This document shows positions 8,135 to 17,637 of a DNA stretch of 64,000 bases, piece by piece. How positions within the stretch are numbered: the first letter of the stretch is position 1; the number at the start of each line of letters is the position of its first letter. This stretch comes from Candidatus Pelagibacter sp. TMED118 (GTDB taxonomy: Bacteria > Pseudomonadota > Alphaproteobacteria > Pelagibacterales > Pelagibacteraceae). The stretch lies in the NCBI GenBank assembly GCA_002170205.2, contig NHFT02000003.1:11315-75314 (forward strand), written 5' to 3'. Below the pieces are notes generated by a model. It made no database searches and was not told where the DNA came from. It saw only the letters and a program-made list of their open reading frames with translations. The position numbers and the translations under genes were made by a program.

Positions 8135-9367
8135 TTATTCTACCGTAAAAATTTGAAATCCTGAATATGATTCCATTTCATGTTCAGCAATATCTAAACC
8201 TAGTATTTCTTCTTCTTCGCTTACTCTAACACCCAATAAAACTTTTATTAAGTAAAAAATAGTAAATGCTGATATTGAACTAAATAATCCATATGCAACA
8301 ACTCCTTTTAGCTGAGTAAAAAAAGAAAAATCACTGGAAAATAATCCTACAGCTAGTGTCCCCCATACTCCACAAACTAAATGAACAGATATTGCACCAA
8401 CAGGATCATCAATTTTTATTTTATCAAAAAATATGATTGAAAAAACAACAAGAGACCCAGAAATCAATCCAATATAAATCGCGTTCGTTGGTGATATAAT
8501 ATCAGCCCCTGCAGTTATTCCTACTAATCCAGCTAAAGAGCCATTTAGTATCATTGATAAATCGTTTGTCTTTAAATAAAAAACAGATGTTAGCATTGAT
8601 CCAAGTATTCCAGCTGCAGCGGATAAAGAAGTAGTAACAAAAACATGTGATACTAATCCAGGATCTGCAGAAAGAACAGAACCTCCATTAAAACCATACC
8701 AACCAAACCATAGCAAGAAAACACCAATAGCTGCTAAGGGCATATTATGTCCCATAATAGGTCTTATTCCACCTTTTGTATATTTACCTATTCTGGGACC
8801 AAGCATAAATGCACACACTAAAGCTGCCCAACCGCCAACACTGTGTACAAGTGTTGATCCAGCAAAATCATAAAAACCTAATTGATCCAAGAAACCACCA
8901 CCCCATTTCCACGAACCAGCAATTGGGTAAATAAAAGCAACGTAAATAAGCGAAAAAAGTAAAAAAGAATTTAGCTTAATTCGTTCAGCAACGGCTCCTG
9001 AAACAATTGTTGCAGCAGTTGCAGCAAACATTGCTTGAAAAATAAAATCAGTATAATACGTATATTTTCCATTCGCGTAAGCAATTAGCCCTGCATCTCC
9101 ATCCGGCAGATTAAGTCCCCATCCAGCAAAACCAAAAAATTGGCCTAAAGAAAATTCCCCCGGATACATCAGATTAAATCCACAAAGTGCATAGGTCAAT
9201 AGTCCAATTGAAATAATACTAACGTTTTTAAATAAAATATTTACTGTATTTTTTGTGCGAGTTAGACCTGTTTCTAACGCAGAGAAACCAAGATGCATTA
9301 TGAAAACTAATATTGTTGCCACTAGCATCCATAAATTATTTACTGTAAAAAGTTCTAATGAATTCAC
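8135..9367 (-). CDS. amt: Ammonium transporter Amt
   Basis: The 410-residue protein is an Amt/MEP/Rh channel with about eleven membrane segments. The Amt signature DFAGSTLVHSVGGW carries the first pore histidine, and GAISVHLVCGVWG the second. It begins with GTG, placed well after a GGGGGAT ribosome site; no cleavable signal is evident. It takes up ammonium across the inner membrane. The P-II gene follows after 10 bases, the usual amt/glnK partnership in reversed order. The upstream 176 bases (9368-9543) contain no gene and no clear sigma-54 site. Confidence 0.95.
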   Translation of the reverse strand: MNSLELFTVNNLWMLVATILVFIMHLGFSALETGLTRTKNTVNILFKNVSIISIGLLTYALCGFNLMYPGEFSLGQFFGFAGWGLNLPDGDAGLIAYANGKYTYYTDFIFQAMFAATAATIVSGAVAERIKLNSFLLFSLIYVAFIYPIAGSWKWGGGFLDQLGFYDFAGSTLVHSVGGWAALVCAFMLGPRIGKYTKGGIRPIMGHNMPLAAIGVFLLWFGWYGFNGGSVLSADPGLVSHVFVTTSLSAAAGILGSMLTSVFYLKTNDLSMILNGSLAGLVGITAGADIISPTNAIYIGLISGSLVVFSIIFFDKIKIDDPVGAISVHLVCGVWGTLAVGLFSSDFSFFTQLKGVVAYGLFSSISAFTIFYLIKVLLGVRVSEEEEILGLDIAEHEMESYSGFQIFTVE

Positions 9368-9543
9368 TAAAATCCCCCTTTTTTAGTTTTTGCTGAACAA
9401 AATTACATAAAAATTAGGTATATATCTTAAAAAAAATTAATAATTAAGCTTTTTTTCTATGTAGACCTTACATATTAATGTTTTTGATGATTGAAGCTTT
9501 ATATTATGAACTTTTTTGACAACTATAAGAAAAAAATTTGAAG

Positions 9544-9618
9544 TCGGGATAGCAGGATTTGAACCTGCGACCCCCTCGTCCCAAACGAGGTGCGCTAACC
9601 GGACTACGCTATATCCCG
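9544..9618 (-). tRNA. tRNA-Pro (anticodon UGG)
   Basis: On the minus strand the sequence folds into a full cloverleaf. The acceptor stem is CGGGATA/TATCCCG, the anticodon stem CCTCG/CGAGG with loop TTTGGGA giving TGG, and the T arm GCAGG-TTCAAAT-CCTGC. CCA is not encoded after the discriminator A. A run of seven T follows on the minus strand at 9536-9530. It lies 11 bases after tRNA-His and probably shares its transcript. Confidence 0.96.
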
Positions 9619-9629
9619 AAAATTATATG

Positions 9630-9703
9630 GGTGACTGATCGGACTCGAACCGACGACCAATCGGACCACAACCGATGGCTCTACCAACTGAGCTACAGTC
9701 ACC
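9630..9703 (-). tRNA. tRNA-His (anticodon GUG)
   Basis: The minus strand gives a cloverleaf with D arm GCTC/GAGC, anticodon stem ATCGG/CCGAT and loop TTGTGGT giving GTG. The acceptor helix has eight pairs (GGTGACTG/CAGTCACC), which fits the extra G(-1) paired to C73 that is specific to tRNA-His. CCA is not encoded. It is transcribed before tRNA-Pro. Confidence 0.96.
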
Positions 9704-9708
9704 ATAAG

Positions 9709-9726
9709 GCTTAACTAAATTTAAGC
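9709..9726. repeat. Small inverted repeat between tRNA-His and the lptF-type gene
   Basis: GCTTAA and TTAAGC form a perfect six-base inverted repeat around a six-base loop, directly upstream of tRNA-His. It lies between the tRNA and its likely -10 box and may be part of the tRNA leader. Its function is unknown. Confidence 0.3.
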
Positions 9727-9736
9727 ATGGAAACTT

Positions 9737-9742
9737 ATTATA
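9737..9742 (-). promoter_or_regulatory. Candidate -10 box of the tRNA-His/tRNA-Pro transcript
   Basis: A perfect TATAAT lies on the minus strand 34 bases upstream of the tRNA-His 5' end. No convincing -35 box at 17 bases was found. The same 83-base gap must also hold the start signals of the divergent LptF/G-type gene. Confidence 0.35.
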
Positions 9743-9786
9743 GTTTAGGTTTTAACACAAGTAGAGTTAAATTTTAAAAAATTAAT

Positions 9787-11136
9787 ATGAATACATTAAA
9801 TAAATATCTCTTTAAACAGTCACTAATTCCCTTTTTACTATCAGTAGCTGTAATCACGACAGTTCTTTTTTTGCAATTTTTGATTAGAGCTGTTGATCGC
9901 TTTCTTGGCAAAGGACTAGATATTGTAACAATTTTTGAATACTTATATCTTAATTTAGCGTGGATTATCGCACTATCTGTTCCTATGTCTTTGCTGATTT
10001 CTAGTGTAATGACTTTTGGAAGAATGTCTCAGCAAAATGAAATTACTGCTTTAAAGTCTGCAGGGGTAAATCTCTTTAATATCATAAAACCTGCATTATG
10101 GTTTGGAACATTAATAGCCATATTACTATGCCTTTTCAATAATTTTATTCTTCCAGAAATGAATTATAATGCTCGCTTATTAGCGAAAGATATATACCAA
10201 AAAAAACCTGAACTATCTATTGAACCAGGATACTTTGTAGATATGATTCCACAATATACAATGATAGTTCAAGAAATGGATGGATCAAATTTTAAAGATG
10301 TTAAAATTTTTAGTAAAAACCAACAATCTGAACAAACAACTATTTATGCTAATCAAGGCTCTTTATCTTCGGATGGAAATATGATTACCATTGATTTGAA
10401 AGATGGAGAAATTCACGAGATTGATTTGTCTGATTATGATTATTACAGAAAAATAAAATTTACCACTCATCAAATCTTGATTTCAATGGATGATTTAATA
10501 TTAAATCGTACTAATGAGTCAAATCGAACTGATCGTGAAATGAAAGTTCCACAAATGATTGATGAGATTAGTAAAAATAATCTATTGATATCACAAATCT
10601 ATGCTCGAATTGAAGCAGTAAAAAAAGAAATTGGCATTACGAACTCGAATACCTTTAATCTTAATTCTATTATTCAAGAAATTGAGCTTTTGAAAGAAGC
10701 TAAAATCAATCAGGTAAATGCAGATAGAGAATATAATGGTGAAATTATTATCCCAGATTTTGAGAGAAAAGAATACATTCTTTCTTTAAATAATAATGCA
10801 AGGCAATTTAAAAATGAATTTACACTTATAGAAAACTACCAAAAAACGAATAATAAATTTAGAGTTGAGATTCATAAAAAATTTACGCTTGCACTAGCAT
10901 GTATTCTATTTACTATGGTCGGAGCACCATTGGGAATATTAGTAAAAAATGGTGGAATGACTATTGCCTCGGCATTAAGTATAGCATTTTTCTTAATATA
11001 TTATGTTTTATTAATTTGGGGAGAACAGTTAGCAGATCGAAATTTGATTAATCCTGGTTTAGGATCTTGGCTTCCAAATATTGTCCTTTTTATAAGTGGT
11101 TTAATTATTTTAAAACAATCCAATAAAAAAAATTAA
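9787..11136 (+). CDS. LptF/LptG family (YjgP/YjgQ) permease
   Basis: The 449-residue protein has the layout of the lipopolysaccharide transport permeases. Three or so N-terminal membrane segments contain SVPMSLLISSVMTFGRMSQQNEITALKSAG, described here by its parts: the SVPMSLL helix and the EITALKSAG coupling motif. A long periplasmic beta-jellyroll region follows at about 125-350, then C-terminal helices. LptF and LptG work with the ATPase LptB to extract lipid A-linked glycolipid and pass it to LptC/A/D. The lptD-like gene at 61650 is a matching partner. From sequence alone I cannot say whether this is the F or the G paralogue. The periplasmic region is long, with a coiled-coil-like stretch near 255-310. 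Confidence 0.88.
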   Translation: MNTLNKYLFKQSLIPFLLSVAVITTVLFLQFLIRAVDRFLGKGLDIVTIFEYLYLNLAWIIALSVPMSLLISSVMTFGRMSQQNEITALKSAGVNLFNIIKPALWFGTLIAILLCLFNNFILPEMNYNARLLAKDIYQKKPELSIEPGYFVDMIPQYTMIVQEMDGSNFKDVKIFSKNQQSEQTTIYANQGSLSSDGNMITIDLKDGEIHEIDLSDYDYYRKIKFTTHQILISMDDLILNRTNESNRTDREMKVPQMIDEISKNNLLISQIYARIEAVKKEIGITNSNTFNLNSIIQEIELLKEAKINQVNADREYNGEIIIPDFERKEYILSLNNNARQFKNEFTLIENYQKTNNKFRVEIHKKFTLALACILFTMVGAPLGILVKNGGMTIASALSIAFFLIYYVLLIWGEQLADRNLINPGLGSWLPNIVLFISGLIILKQSNKKN

Positions 11137-11138
11137 AC

Positions 11139-13220
11139 CTATTCTGGAGCATTTGATTTTAAAAAATATTCTTTTTCTAAATTTTTAGTTCTGCTATTTG
11201 GTAGTTTTTTAGTATCTGCGTCAATTTCAATTTCAACAACTCCTGAGGGAATTTCAAAATTATCTTTTGGTATATCTAGCTCTTTATGTGCTTTCTTCAT
11301 AAATAAAGCCCATGCTGGTAGCGCTGCTACTCCTCCATACTGACCATCTCCAAGACTAGTTGAATATTGGTCCAATCCAAACCAAACACCTGCTGTTATA
11401 TTTGGAGTAAAACCAACAAACCATGCATCGCTCAAATTTTGAGTTGTTCCAGTTTTACCTCCAGCAGGATGTCTGAATTTATATTTCCATCTAACGCTTC
11501 CACCAGTTCCTTTATCTATAACTGTTTGAAGTAAATTTGTAACCATATATGCTGTCTCTGGGCTCAAGACTTCTTTCTGATCAATCGAATATTCTTTGAT
11601 AATTCTTCCGTATTTATCTTCAATACGTTTTATCGCTGAAGGAGTTGAATAAATACCTTTATTAGCAAATGTTGCATATGATGCTACAATTTCTATTGGC
11701 TTTACTTCAGATGTTCCAAGCGCTATAGAATCTACAGCTCGGATTGGAGTAGTAATTTGCATCCTTTGAGCGATATCTTTTACTTGTCTTGGTGGAACAA
11801 GTTCTTGAACCATCCTAACAGAAACCAAATTTAATGATCTGCGAAGACCTTCTCTTAAAGTTGTTAACCCTCCTGTACTATTATCATAATTTCTAGGAGT
11901 CCACTTTTCACGCTCACCTTTTGAATTATTTCTATATAGTGCAACAGGTTGATTAAGTAATTGTGTTGTTACAGGATAATTATTATCAATTGCAGCTGTA
12001 TAAATGTAAGGCTTAAAAATAGATCCAGGCTGCCTCAATGCTTGAGTAGATCTATTAAATTCATCCAAATAATCTGATCTTCCTCCAATCATGGCTAGTA
12101 TTTCGCCAGTTTTAGTATCTAAAGCAATAAATGAACATTGTACTAGTAGATCTTTTCTAAGTTGTTCGTATAGCTCCATTTGACCGTTCAACATCATTTT
12201 AACTGAATCAGCTGGAAAAATAGATAAGTAACCCAATTTTGAGAATTTATCCTTATCTGCAAAAAGTTGTTTATTGAACTCATCCTGATTTTTTTTGAGA
12301 GTTTGCATTACAGATTCTTCTGCAATTTTTTGTAAGCTATAATCGAGAGTAGTATAGATTTTTAATCCATCTTGGTAAATATCAATACCAAGCTGTTCAT
12401 CTTGTTGTTCAAGAATTCTTCTTACATGCTCAGCAAAATATGGTGCTTTACCTTTTGGAATTTCATAAAAAATATTATCAGGTATAATGCTGTTATGCTC
12501 CATATATTCTTGATAAGTAATGTAATCTTGATTGTACATTAGCTTTAATACAATGGACCTTCTTCCAATAGCTTTATTTAAATTTCGTAAAGGAGAATAA
12601 TTAGCTGGCGAAGGCAATAATCCTACCAACATGGCCGATTCTCCAATAGTTAAATCAGATGCTTTTTTATTAAAAAATCTTTTTGCAGCAGACTCTGCTC
12701 CATATGTTCCATGGCCAAAATGAACTGTATTTAAGTACATTTCTAATATTTCATCCTTTGTATATGTTCTCTCAATTTGAATAGCAGTTATCATTTCCTT
12801 TAACTTTCTTGTGATACTATCCCTAAAACCAACTTCTTTATACAGATTTCTTGCTAATTGTTGTGATAGAGTACTAAACCCTTGCTTAAAGCTCATTGAA
12901 GAAATATTCACAACTACAGCTCTAAAAAAACTTTGTAAATCAACTCCCCAATGATTGTAAAATCGCTTGTCCTCCGAAGCAATAGCAGCTGATTTTAAAT
13001 GATTGGGCATTTCTTCAATATCTACAAAGACTCTTTTTTGGATATAAAATTCTCCAATTACTTCACTATTTCTATCGTAAAGAGTTGATAGCATCGCTGG
13101 ATCAAAAGTTTCAAGTCGCTCTAATGATGGGAGATCTCTGGATAAATAAAAGACATATACAATTACAAGAATGAATAAATAAAAAATTATTCGAAGAGAT
13201 GAGAAGATAGTTTTAATCAT
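11139..13220 (-). CDS. Class A penicillin-binding protein (PBP1A type)
   Basis: The 693-residue bifunctional cell-wall synthase has one N-terminal membrane helix. A GT51 glycosyltransferase domain follows, with SEDKRFYNHWGVD containing the catalytic Glu, FSTLSQQLARN, and EMYLNTVHFGHGTYG. The transpeptidase domain has PGSIFKP as SxxK, RRSLN as SxN and KTGTTQ as KTG. All three catalytic motifs are intact. It polymerises glycan strands and cross-links them at the outer face of the inner membrane. It overlaps the end of fumC by four bases, making it the last gene of the kor-fumC operon, an unusual partner set. It is convergent with the LptF/G gene, with a two-base gap. Confidence 0.96.
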   Translation of the reverse strand: MIKTIFSSLRIIFYLFILVIVYVFYLSRDLPSLERLETFDPAMLSTLYDRNSEVIGEFYIQKRVFVDIEEMPNHLKSAAIASEDKRFYNHWGVDLQSFFRAVVVNISSMSFKQGFSTLSQQLARNLYKEVGFRDSITRKLKEMITAIQIERTYTKDEILEMYLNTVHFGHGTYGAESAAKRFFNKKASDLTIGESAMLVGLLPSPANYSPLRNLNKAIGRRSIVLKLMYNQDYITYQEYMEHNSIIPDNIFYEIPKGKAPYFAEHVRRILEQQDEQLGIDIYQDGLKIYTTLDYSLQKIAEESVMQTLKKNQDEFNKQLFADKDKFSKLGYLSIFPADSVKMMLNGQMELYEQLRKDLLVQCSFIALDTKTGEILAMIGGRSDYLDEFNRSTQALRQPGSIFKPYIYTAAIDNNYPVTTQLLNQPVALYRNNSKGEREKWTPRNYDNSTGGLTTLREGLRRSLNLVSVRMVQELVPPRQVKDIAQRMQITTPIRAVDSIALGTSEVKPIEIVASYATFANKGIYSTPSAIKRIEDKYGRIIKEYSIDQKEVLSPETAYMVTNLLQTVIDKGTGGSVRWKYKFRHPAGGKTGTTQNLSDAWFVGFTPNITAGVWFGLDQYSTSLGDGQYGGVAALPAWALFMKKAHKELDIPKDNFEIPSGVVEIEIDADTKKLPNSRTKNLEKEYFLKSNAPE

Positions 13221-14614
13221 ATTTTTTTGGGTGAAACCATTAATTCTGGTTTAACAATCTTATCAAACTCTTGTTCCGATAAATATCCCAAAGCTTTTGC
13301 GCTTTCTTTAAGAGTGACGTTCTCTTTTAATGCTTTTTTTGCAATCTCAGCTGATTTTTCATACCCTATTTTTGGAGCAAGAGCTGTTACCAACATTAAT
13401 GACTTATCAAGGTTGGCTTTAATTTTTTTCTCATTAGCTTTTAAACCTTCTAATGCATTTAATGAAAATGATTCAGCAACTTCAGATAAAAGTGCTATAG
13501 ACTCATGAATAGATGATGCTATAATTGGTCTGTAGGTATTTAATTCAAAATTTCCATTAGCACCTGTATAATTAATTGTTGAATCGTTGCCTAAAATTTG
13601 AGCATAAACCATATTAACTGCTTCACATTGAGTTGGGTTTACTTTACCAGGCATAATTGAACTTCCGGGCTCGTTAGATGGAAGAATTAACTCCCCTATT
13701 CCAGCCATAGGACCAGAAGCTAACCAACGTATATCATTCGCAATCTTATTTAAAGATCCAGCACAAATACGAATTTGGGCAGATAAATTTGAAATAGCAT
13801 TTTGAGAGGAAAGTAGTTCAAATTTATTTTTACATACATTAAATGAAATTCCAGTTTCTTCTGAAATAAAAGAACACATCAAATCATCAAAACCTTGTGT
13901 AGTATTTATGCCAGTACCTACAGCAGTTCCTCCAATAGGTAAATCAGCGCATTCTTTTATTGCACTTTTAACTCTTGAAATATCATGCTTAATAATTGAA
14001 GCATATCCAGAAAACTCCTGACCTAATCTAATTGGAGTTGCATCTTGAAGGTGCGTTCTTCCTACCTTAATTATTTTATAAAATTCTTTTGATTTTTTTA
14101 ATAAAGCTTTTTCCAACATTTCAAGTGAAGGTAATAAATTATCTTCTGATGAGATTGCGCTTCCAACTAAAATAGCAGTTGGAAATGTATCATTGGTTGA
14201 TTGAGACATATTCACATGATCATTTGGATGAACAAATTTATAAGTTCCTAATTTTGCTCCTAAAATTTCATTCGCTTTATTTGCAACTACCTCATTTACA
14301 TTCATATTGGTTTGGGTACCACTACCTGTTTGAAAAACTGGTACTGGAAATTCATCTATATATTGGTTTGGGTTGTCAACTATATGATCGCATGCTTTAA
14401 TAATTGCATTAGCTAGTTTTTTTGAAATATTTTTTTGGGCGTAATTTGTTTTCGCTGCACATTTCTTTATGATTACGTAAGGTAGTATTAAACTAAACTC
14501 CATTGGCCACCCAATTTGAAAATTTTGAACAGCTCTTTGTGTTTGAGCTCCGTAATATGCTTTTAATGGTACTTTTATTTTACCAATACTATCTTTTTCA
14601 GTCCTAAAAGGCAT
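13217..14614 (-). CDS. fumC: Class II fumarate hydratase
   Basis: The 465-residue protein carries the fumarase/aspartase signature GSSIMPGKVNP, the substrate-binding GSGTQTNMNVNEV and the N-terminal TEKDSIG and KAYYGAQTQRA motifs of fumarases. It catalyses the reversible hydration of fumarate to malate in the TCA cycle. Unlike class I enzymes it has no Fe-S cluster. Its ATG overlaps the korB stop in TAATG, so translation is probably coupled to the ferredoxin oxidoreductase genes. Confidence 0.96.
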   Translation of the reverse strand: MPFRTEKDSIGKIKVPLKAYYGAQTQRAVQNFQIGWPMEFSLILPYVIIKKCAAKTNYAQKNISKKLANAIIKACDHIVDNPNQYIDEFPVPVFQTGSGTQTNMNVNEVVANKANEILGAKLGTYKFVHPNDHVNMSQSTNDTFPTAILVGSAISSEDNLLPSLEMLEKALLKKSKEFYKIIKVGRTHLQDATPIRLGQEFSGYASIIKHDISRVKSAIKECADLPIGGTAVGTGINTTQGFDDLMCSFISEETGISFNVCKNKFELLSSQNAISNLSAQIRICAGSLNKIANDIRWLASGPMAGIGELILPSNEPGSSIMPGKVNPTQCEAVNMVYAQILGNDSTINYTGANGNFELNTYRPIIASSIHESIALLSEVAESFSLNALEGLKANEKKIKANLDKSLMLVTALAPKIGYEKSAEIAKKALKENVTLKESAKALGYLSEQEFDKIVKPELMVSPKKI

Positions 14615-15627
14615 TATTTAACCTCCCAGGTATCTCCAGCATTAAGTAATTCGTTAACACTTTTGGGACCTTTTTTATTTTTCTTTGCTTCATTCATTTG
14701 ATCCACCATTAAATCATCATAAGTTGGTCTTTCTACGCAATATAACACGCCCAGAGGTTCGGGGAAAGTATCGCTTGCTGTAAAATTAGAAAGCATATCT
14801 CCAATAAATGCGTCAGTTTCATCATGAACTAAAATATCATCAACTGAAAATTGTTCCCCAATAGTTACTACTTTTGGTGTTGTTCCATCTAAATAAATCC
14901 CTTTATTATTTTCAGCACCAAAAACCATTGGCTCTCCATGTTCAACTTTTAAAACTCTATCTGATTTTGTTTCTTTGTCAGTTAATTCAGAAAACGCACC
15001 ATCATTGAAAATATTACAATTTTGATATATTTCAATAAATGAAGTGCCTTTGTGGTCATTTGCTCTTTTAATCATTTTTTGTAAGTGTTTTAAATCTCTA
15101 TCGATGGTTTTAGCAACAAATGCTCCTCTTGCTCCTAATGCTAATTTTGTAGGGTTAAAAGGATAATCCAATGAACCCATTGGAGTTGAATATGTCACTT
15201 TCCCTTGTTCTGAAGTAGGAGAGTATTGGCCTTTTGTTAAGCCGTAAATTCTATTATTAAAAAGCATAACATTAAGATTAATGTTTCTACGTAATAAATG
15301 GATAATATGATTTCCGCCAATGGAAAATCCATCTCCATCTCCTGTTACTAGCCATACAGAAAGATCTGGATTTGCAATTTTTAATCCACTTGCAACTGTT
15401 GGGGCTCTTCCATGAATGGTATGAAATCCATAAGTATTCATGTAATATGGAAATCTACTGGAACAACCAATCCCTGACACAAATACTACTTTTTCCTTGT
15501 CAGTCGTAATTTCAGGAAAAACTTTTTGTGTTTGCGCAAGAATAGCATAATCTCCACAGCCAGGACACCATCTTACTGCCTGATCTGACTCAAAGTCCTT
15601 TTTCTTTAATAGAGGTTTATCAGTCAC
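14614..15627 (-). CDS. korB: 2-oxoglutarate:ferredoxin oxidoreductase, beta subunit
   Basis: The 337-residue protein has the thiamine diphosphate site GDGDGFSIGGNH with the downstream NNRIYGLTKGQ. It also has cysteines in CPGCGDYA (Cys21, Cys24), SGIGCSS and IYQNCNIF, suited to bind one 4Fe-4S cluster. The C-terminal region is of the KorB type. With KorA it oxidatively decarboxylates 2-oxoglutarate to succinyl-CoA and reduces ferredoxin, and in principle can run in reverse. It overlaps korA by eight bases. A 2-oxoglutarate preference is inferred from family resemblance and from the fumC neighbour; a related 2-oxoacid is possible. Confidence 0.92.
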   Translation of the reverse strand: MTDKPLLKKKDFESDQAVRWCPGCGDYAILAQTQKVFPEITTDKEKVVFVSGIGCSSRFPYYMNTYGFHTIHGRAPTVASGLKIANPDLSVWLVTGDGDGFSIGGNHIIHLLRRNINLNVMLFNNRIYGLTKGQYSPTSEQGKVTYSTPMGSLDYPFNPTKLALGARGAFVAKTIDRDLKHLQKMIKRANDHKGTSFIEIYQNCNIFNDGAFSELTDKETKSDRVLKVEHGEPMVFGAENNKGIYLDGTTPKVVTIGEQFSVDDILVHDETDAFIGDMLSNFTASDTFPEPLGVLYCVERPTYDDLMVDQMNEAKKNKKGPKSVNELLNAGDTWEVK

Positions 15628-17467
15628 TAATCAATTCCTTTACTTTTTCTATAATTTTTGAAGCACCTAATGGTTTTCCTTGAACTTCATTTAAACCTAT
15701 AGCATCTACTAAATATTCTGCTCTAATAATTTGCCTAAATTGACCAGTATTCACCTCAGGAATTAAAACCTTTTTATACTTTTCAAGAATCGAACCTAAG
15801 TCGTTAGGCAGTGGAGAAATCCATTTAATAGAAGCATGTCCTACTTTCTTATTTTCAGATAACAAAGATTCTGTAGCTGCCCTACTTGCTCCGTGTCCAC
15901 TTCCCCAACTTAAGATTAAAACATCCCCCTTCCTGTCACCAAAAATTTCCGTTGGTGGTATTTCATTAGCTATGTTTGCAACTTTTTGTGCTCTAATTTC
16001 AACCATCTTTTGATGATTATCTGAATCGTAATTAACATTACCTGTGATGTCTTGTTTTTCAAGGCCACCAATTCTGTGTTCGAGCCCTTTAGTTCCAGGA
16101 ATAGCCCAGCTTCTAGCTAAAGTTTTCATATTTCTTTTGTAAGGTAAAAATTCATCTGAATCCTCTTCTTTGGCAAAGTCTACATTAAATGATTTAAGAT
16201 CATCTGGATTTGGAATTAACCAAGGCTCCGAACCATTTACAAGATAACCATCAGATAATACCATAATTGGGGTCATGTATTTGACTGCAATTCTACAAGC
16301 TTCATATGCAGTATGAAAACAATCACCAGGTGTTGTTGGAGCAAGAACTGGAATTGGAGCCTCGCCATTTCTTCCATAAACTGCTTGAAACAAATCCGAC
16401 TGTTCAGTTTTTGTTGGCAGTCCAGTGCTTGGTCCTCCTCTTTGAACATTAATGATTACGAGGGGAAGTTCTGTCATAATTGCTAATCCCATAAATTCTG
16501 TTTTTAAAGCAATCCCTGGTCCTGATGAAGCAGTTATTCCCAAAGATCCACCATAAGATGCCCCAAGGGCGGCACCAATTCCAGCAATTTCATCTTCTGC
16601 CTGATAAGTTTTGATTCCAAACTTTTTCCAATTTGAGAGTGTATGTAAAATATTGCTTGCTGGAGTAATTGGATAACCAGCAAAAGTAATATCAAGCTTA
16701 CTTTTTTCTGCCGCGGTTAGTATTCCTAAGCATGAAGCAAGAGTTCCATTCATATTTCTATATTTGCCTTCTGGTAGTTTAGCTTTTTCAACAATGTACC
16801 TTGTGGTAAAAATTTCTGCTGTATCTCCATAATTATATCCGGCATTCAAAGCTCTAATATTTGCTTCAATAATATCAGGTTTTGATTTAAATTTTTGATT
16901 TAACCAATCTATTGTTGGCTCTAGTGGTCTATCATACATCCAAAACAAAACTCCTAAAGCACAAAGATTTTTCGTACGATCAACCATTTTGGATGGAATG
17001 TCAATACCCTCACAGGCCAATGTAACAAGCTTGCCCATTTCAATAAAATGCGTAGAGTAATAATCCACTAATGAACCATCTTCCGTTGGGTCATTATCAT
17101 AACCTGCCAATGAAAGATTCTTTTTAGTAAAAGCATTCTTGTTAACAATCAGAGTACCGCCTGGTGTCAAATCTTTTAGGTGCACTTTTAGCGCTGCAGG
17201 ATTCATTGCTACTAAGACATCTGGTTTTTCTCCTGGAGTATGAATTTCTTGAGAACTAAAATGAATTTGAAATGAACTTACGCCGGCAAGTGAGCCAGCA
17301 GGAGCACGAATTTCGGCTGGAAAGTCAGGTAAAGTACTAAGATCATTACCTACAACAGCAGAAGTTTGAGTAAATCTTCCTCCACTAAGCTGCATTCCGT
17401 CTCCCGAGTCGCCCGCAAAACGAATGGTTACATTATCTATAGTTTTATTAGTTACACTTTTTGTCAT
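15620..17467 (-). CDS. korA: 2-oxoglutarate:ferredoxin oxidoreductase, fused gamma-alpha subunit
   Basis: The 615-residue protein joins a gamma domain (about 1-200; RFAGDSGDGM at the start and DFPAEIRAPAGS) to an alpha domain (about 230-600). The alpha domain contains the YPITPAS and QAEDEIAGIGAALGAS motifs of the pyruvate/2-oxoacid ferredoxin oxidoreductase family and RGGPSTGLPTKTEQ, typical of the KorA branch. No separate delta ferredoxin subunit is present, so this is the two-subunit type. It is the first gene of korA-korB-fumC-PBP1A and is divergent from the suf operon across 170 bases. Confidence 0.93.
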   Translation of the reverse strand: MTKSVTNKTIDNVTIRFAGDSGDGMQLSGGRFTQTSAVVGNDLSTLPDFPAEIRAPAGSLAGVSSFQIHFSSQEIHTPGEKPDVLVAMNPAALKVHLKDLTPGGTLIVNKNAFTKKNLSLAGYDNDPTEDGSLVDYYSTHFIEMGKLVTLACEGIDIPSKMVDRTKNLCALGVLFWMYDRPLEPTIDWLNQKFKSKPDIIEANIRALNAGYNYGDTAEIFTTRYIVEKAKLPEGKYRNMNGTLASCLGILTAAEKSKLDITFAGYPITPASNILHTLSNWKKFGIKTYQAEDEIAGIGAALGASYGGSLGITASSGPGIALKTEFMGLAIMTELPLVIINVQRGGPSTGLPTKTEQSDLFQAVYGRNGEAPIPVLAPTTPGDCFHTAYEACRIAVKYMTPIMVLSDGYLVNGSEPWLIPNPDDLKSFNVDFAKEEDSDEFLPYKRNMKTLARSWAIPGTKGLEHRIGGLEKQDITGNVNYDSDNHQKMVEIRAQKVANIANEIPPTEIFGDRKGDVLILSWGSGHGASRAATESLLSENKKVGHASIKWISPLPNDLGSILEKYKKVLIPEVNTGQFRQIIRAEYLVDAIGLNEVQGKPLGASKIIEKVKELISD

Positions 17468-17487
17468 TTTTTTTCCAAATGAGAAAC

Positions 17488-17516
17488 AATTTACATTATG
17501 GAATTTAACTTAGCAA
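17488..17516 (-). promoter_or_regulatory. Candidate promoter of the kor operon
   Basis: On the minus strand TTGCTA and TAAATT are separated by 17 bases, a sigma-70-like arrangement, and the -10 box ends 20 bases before the korA ATG. In so AT-rich a region this could be chance. Confidence 0.3.
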
Positions 17517-17559
17517 TGAGTATGAGAATTTAAAAAATATGTTATTTTTAAGTGCGTGA

Positions 17560-17588
17560 TTGCAATGAGATTTTTTGTAATATATATT
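17560..17588 (+). promoter_or_regulatory. Candidate promoter of the suf operon
   Basis: TTGCAA and TATATT are separated by exactly 17 bases, giving a transcription start near 17595 and a leader of about 43 bases before the first suf gene. No clear IscR/Rrf2 or Fur palindrome was recognised near it. Confidence 0.4.
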
Positions 17589-17637
17589 CAATAATTATAG
17601 GACATAAATTTTCTGTTAATTAAATTGCCAATCGCTT

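Noticed and set aside
9530..9543. Sigma-54 promoter for amt
   Set aside because: Searched for GG-N10-GC type boxes between 9368 and 9543 and found none that fit.
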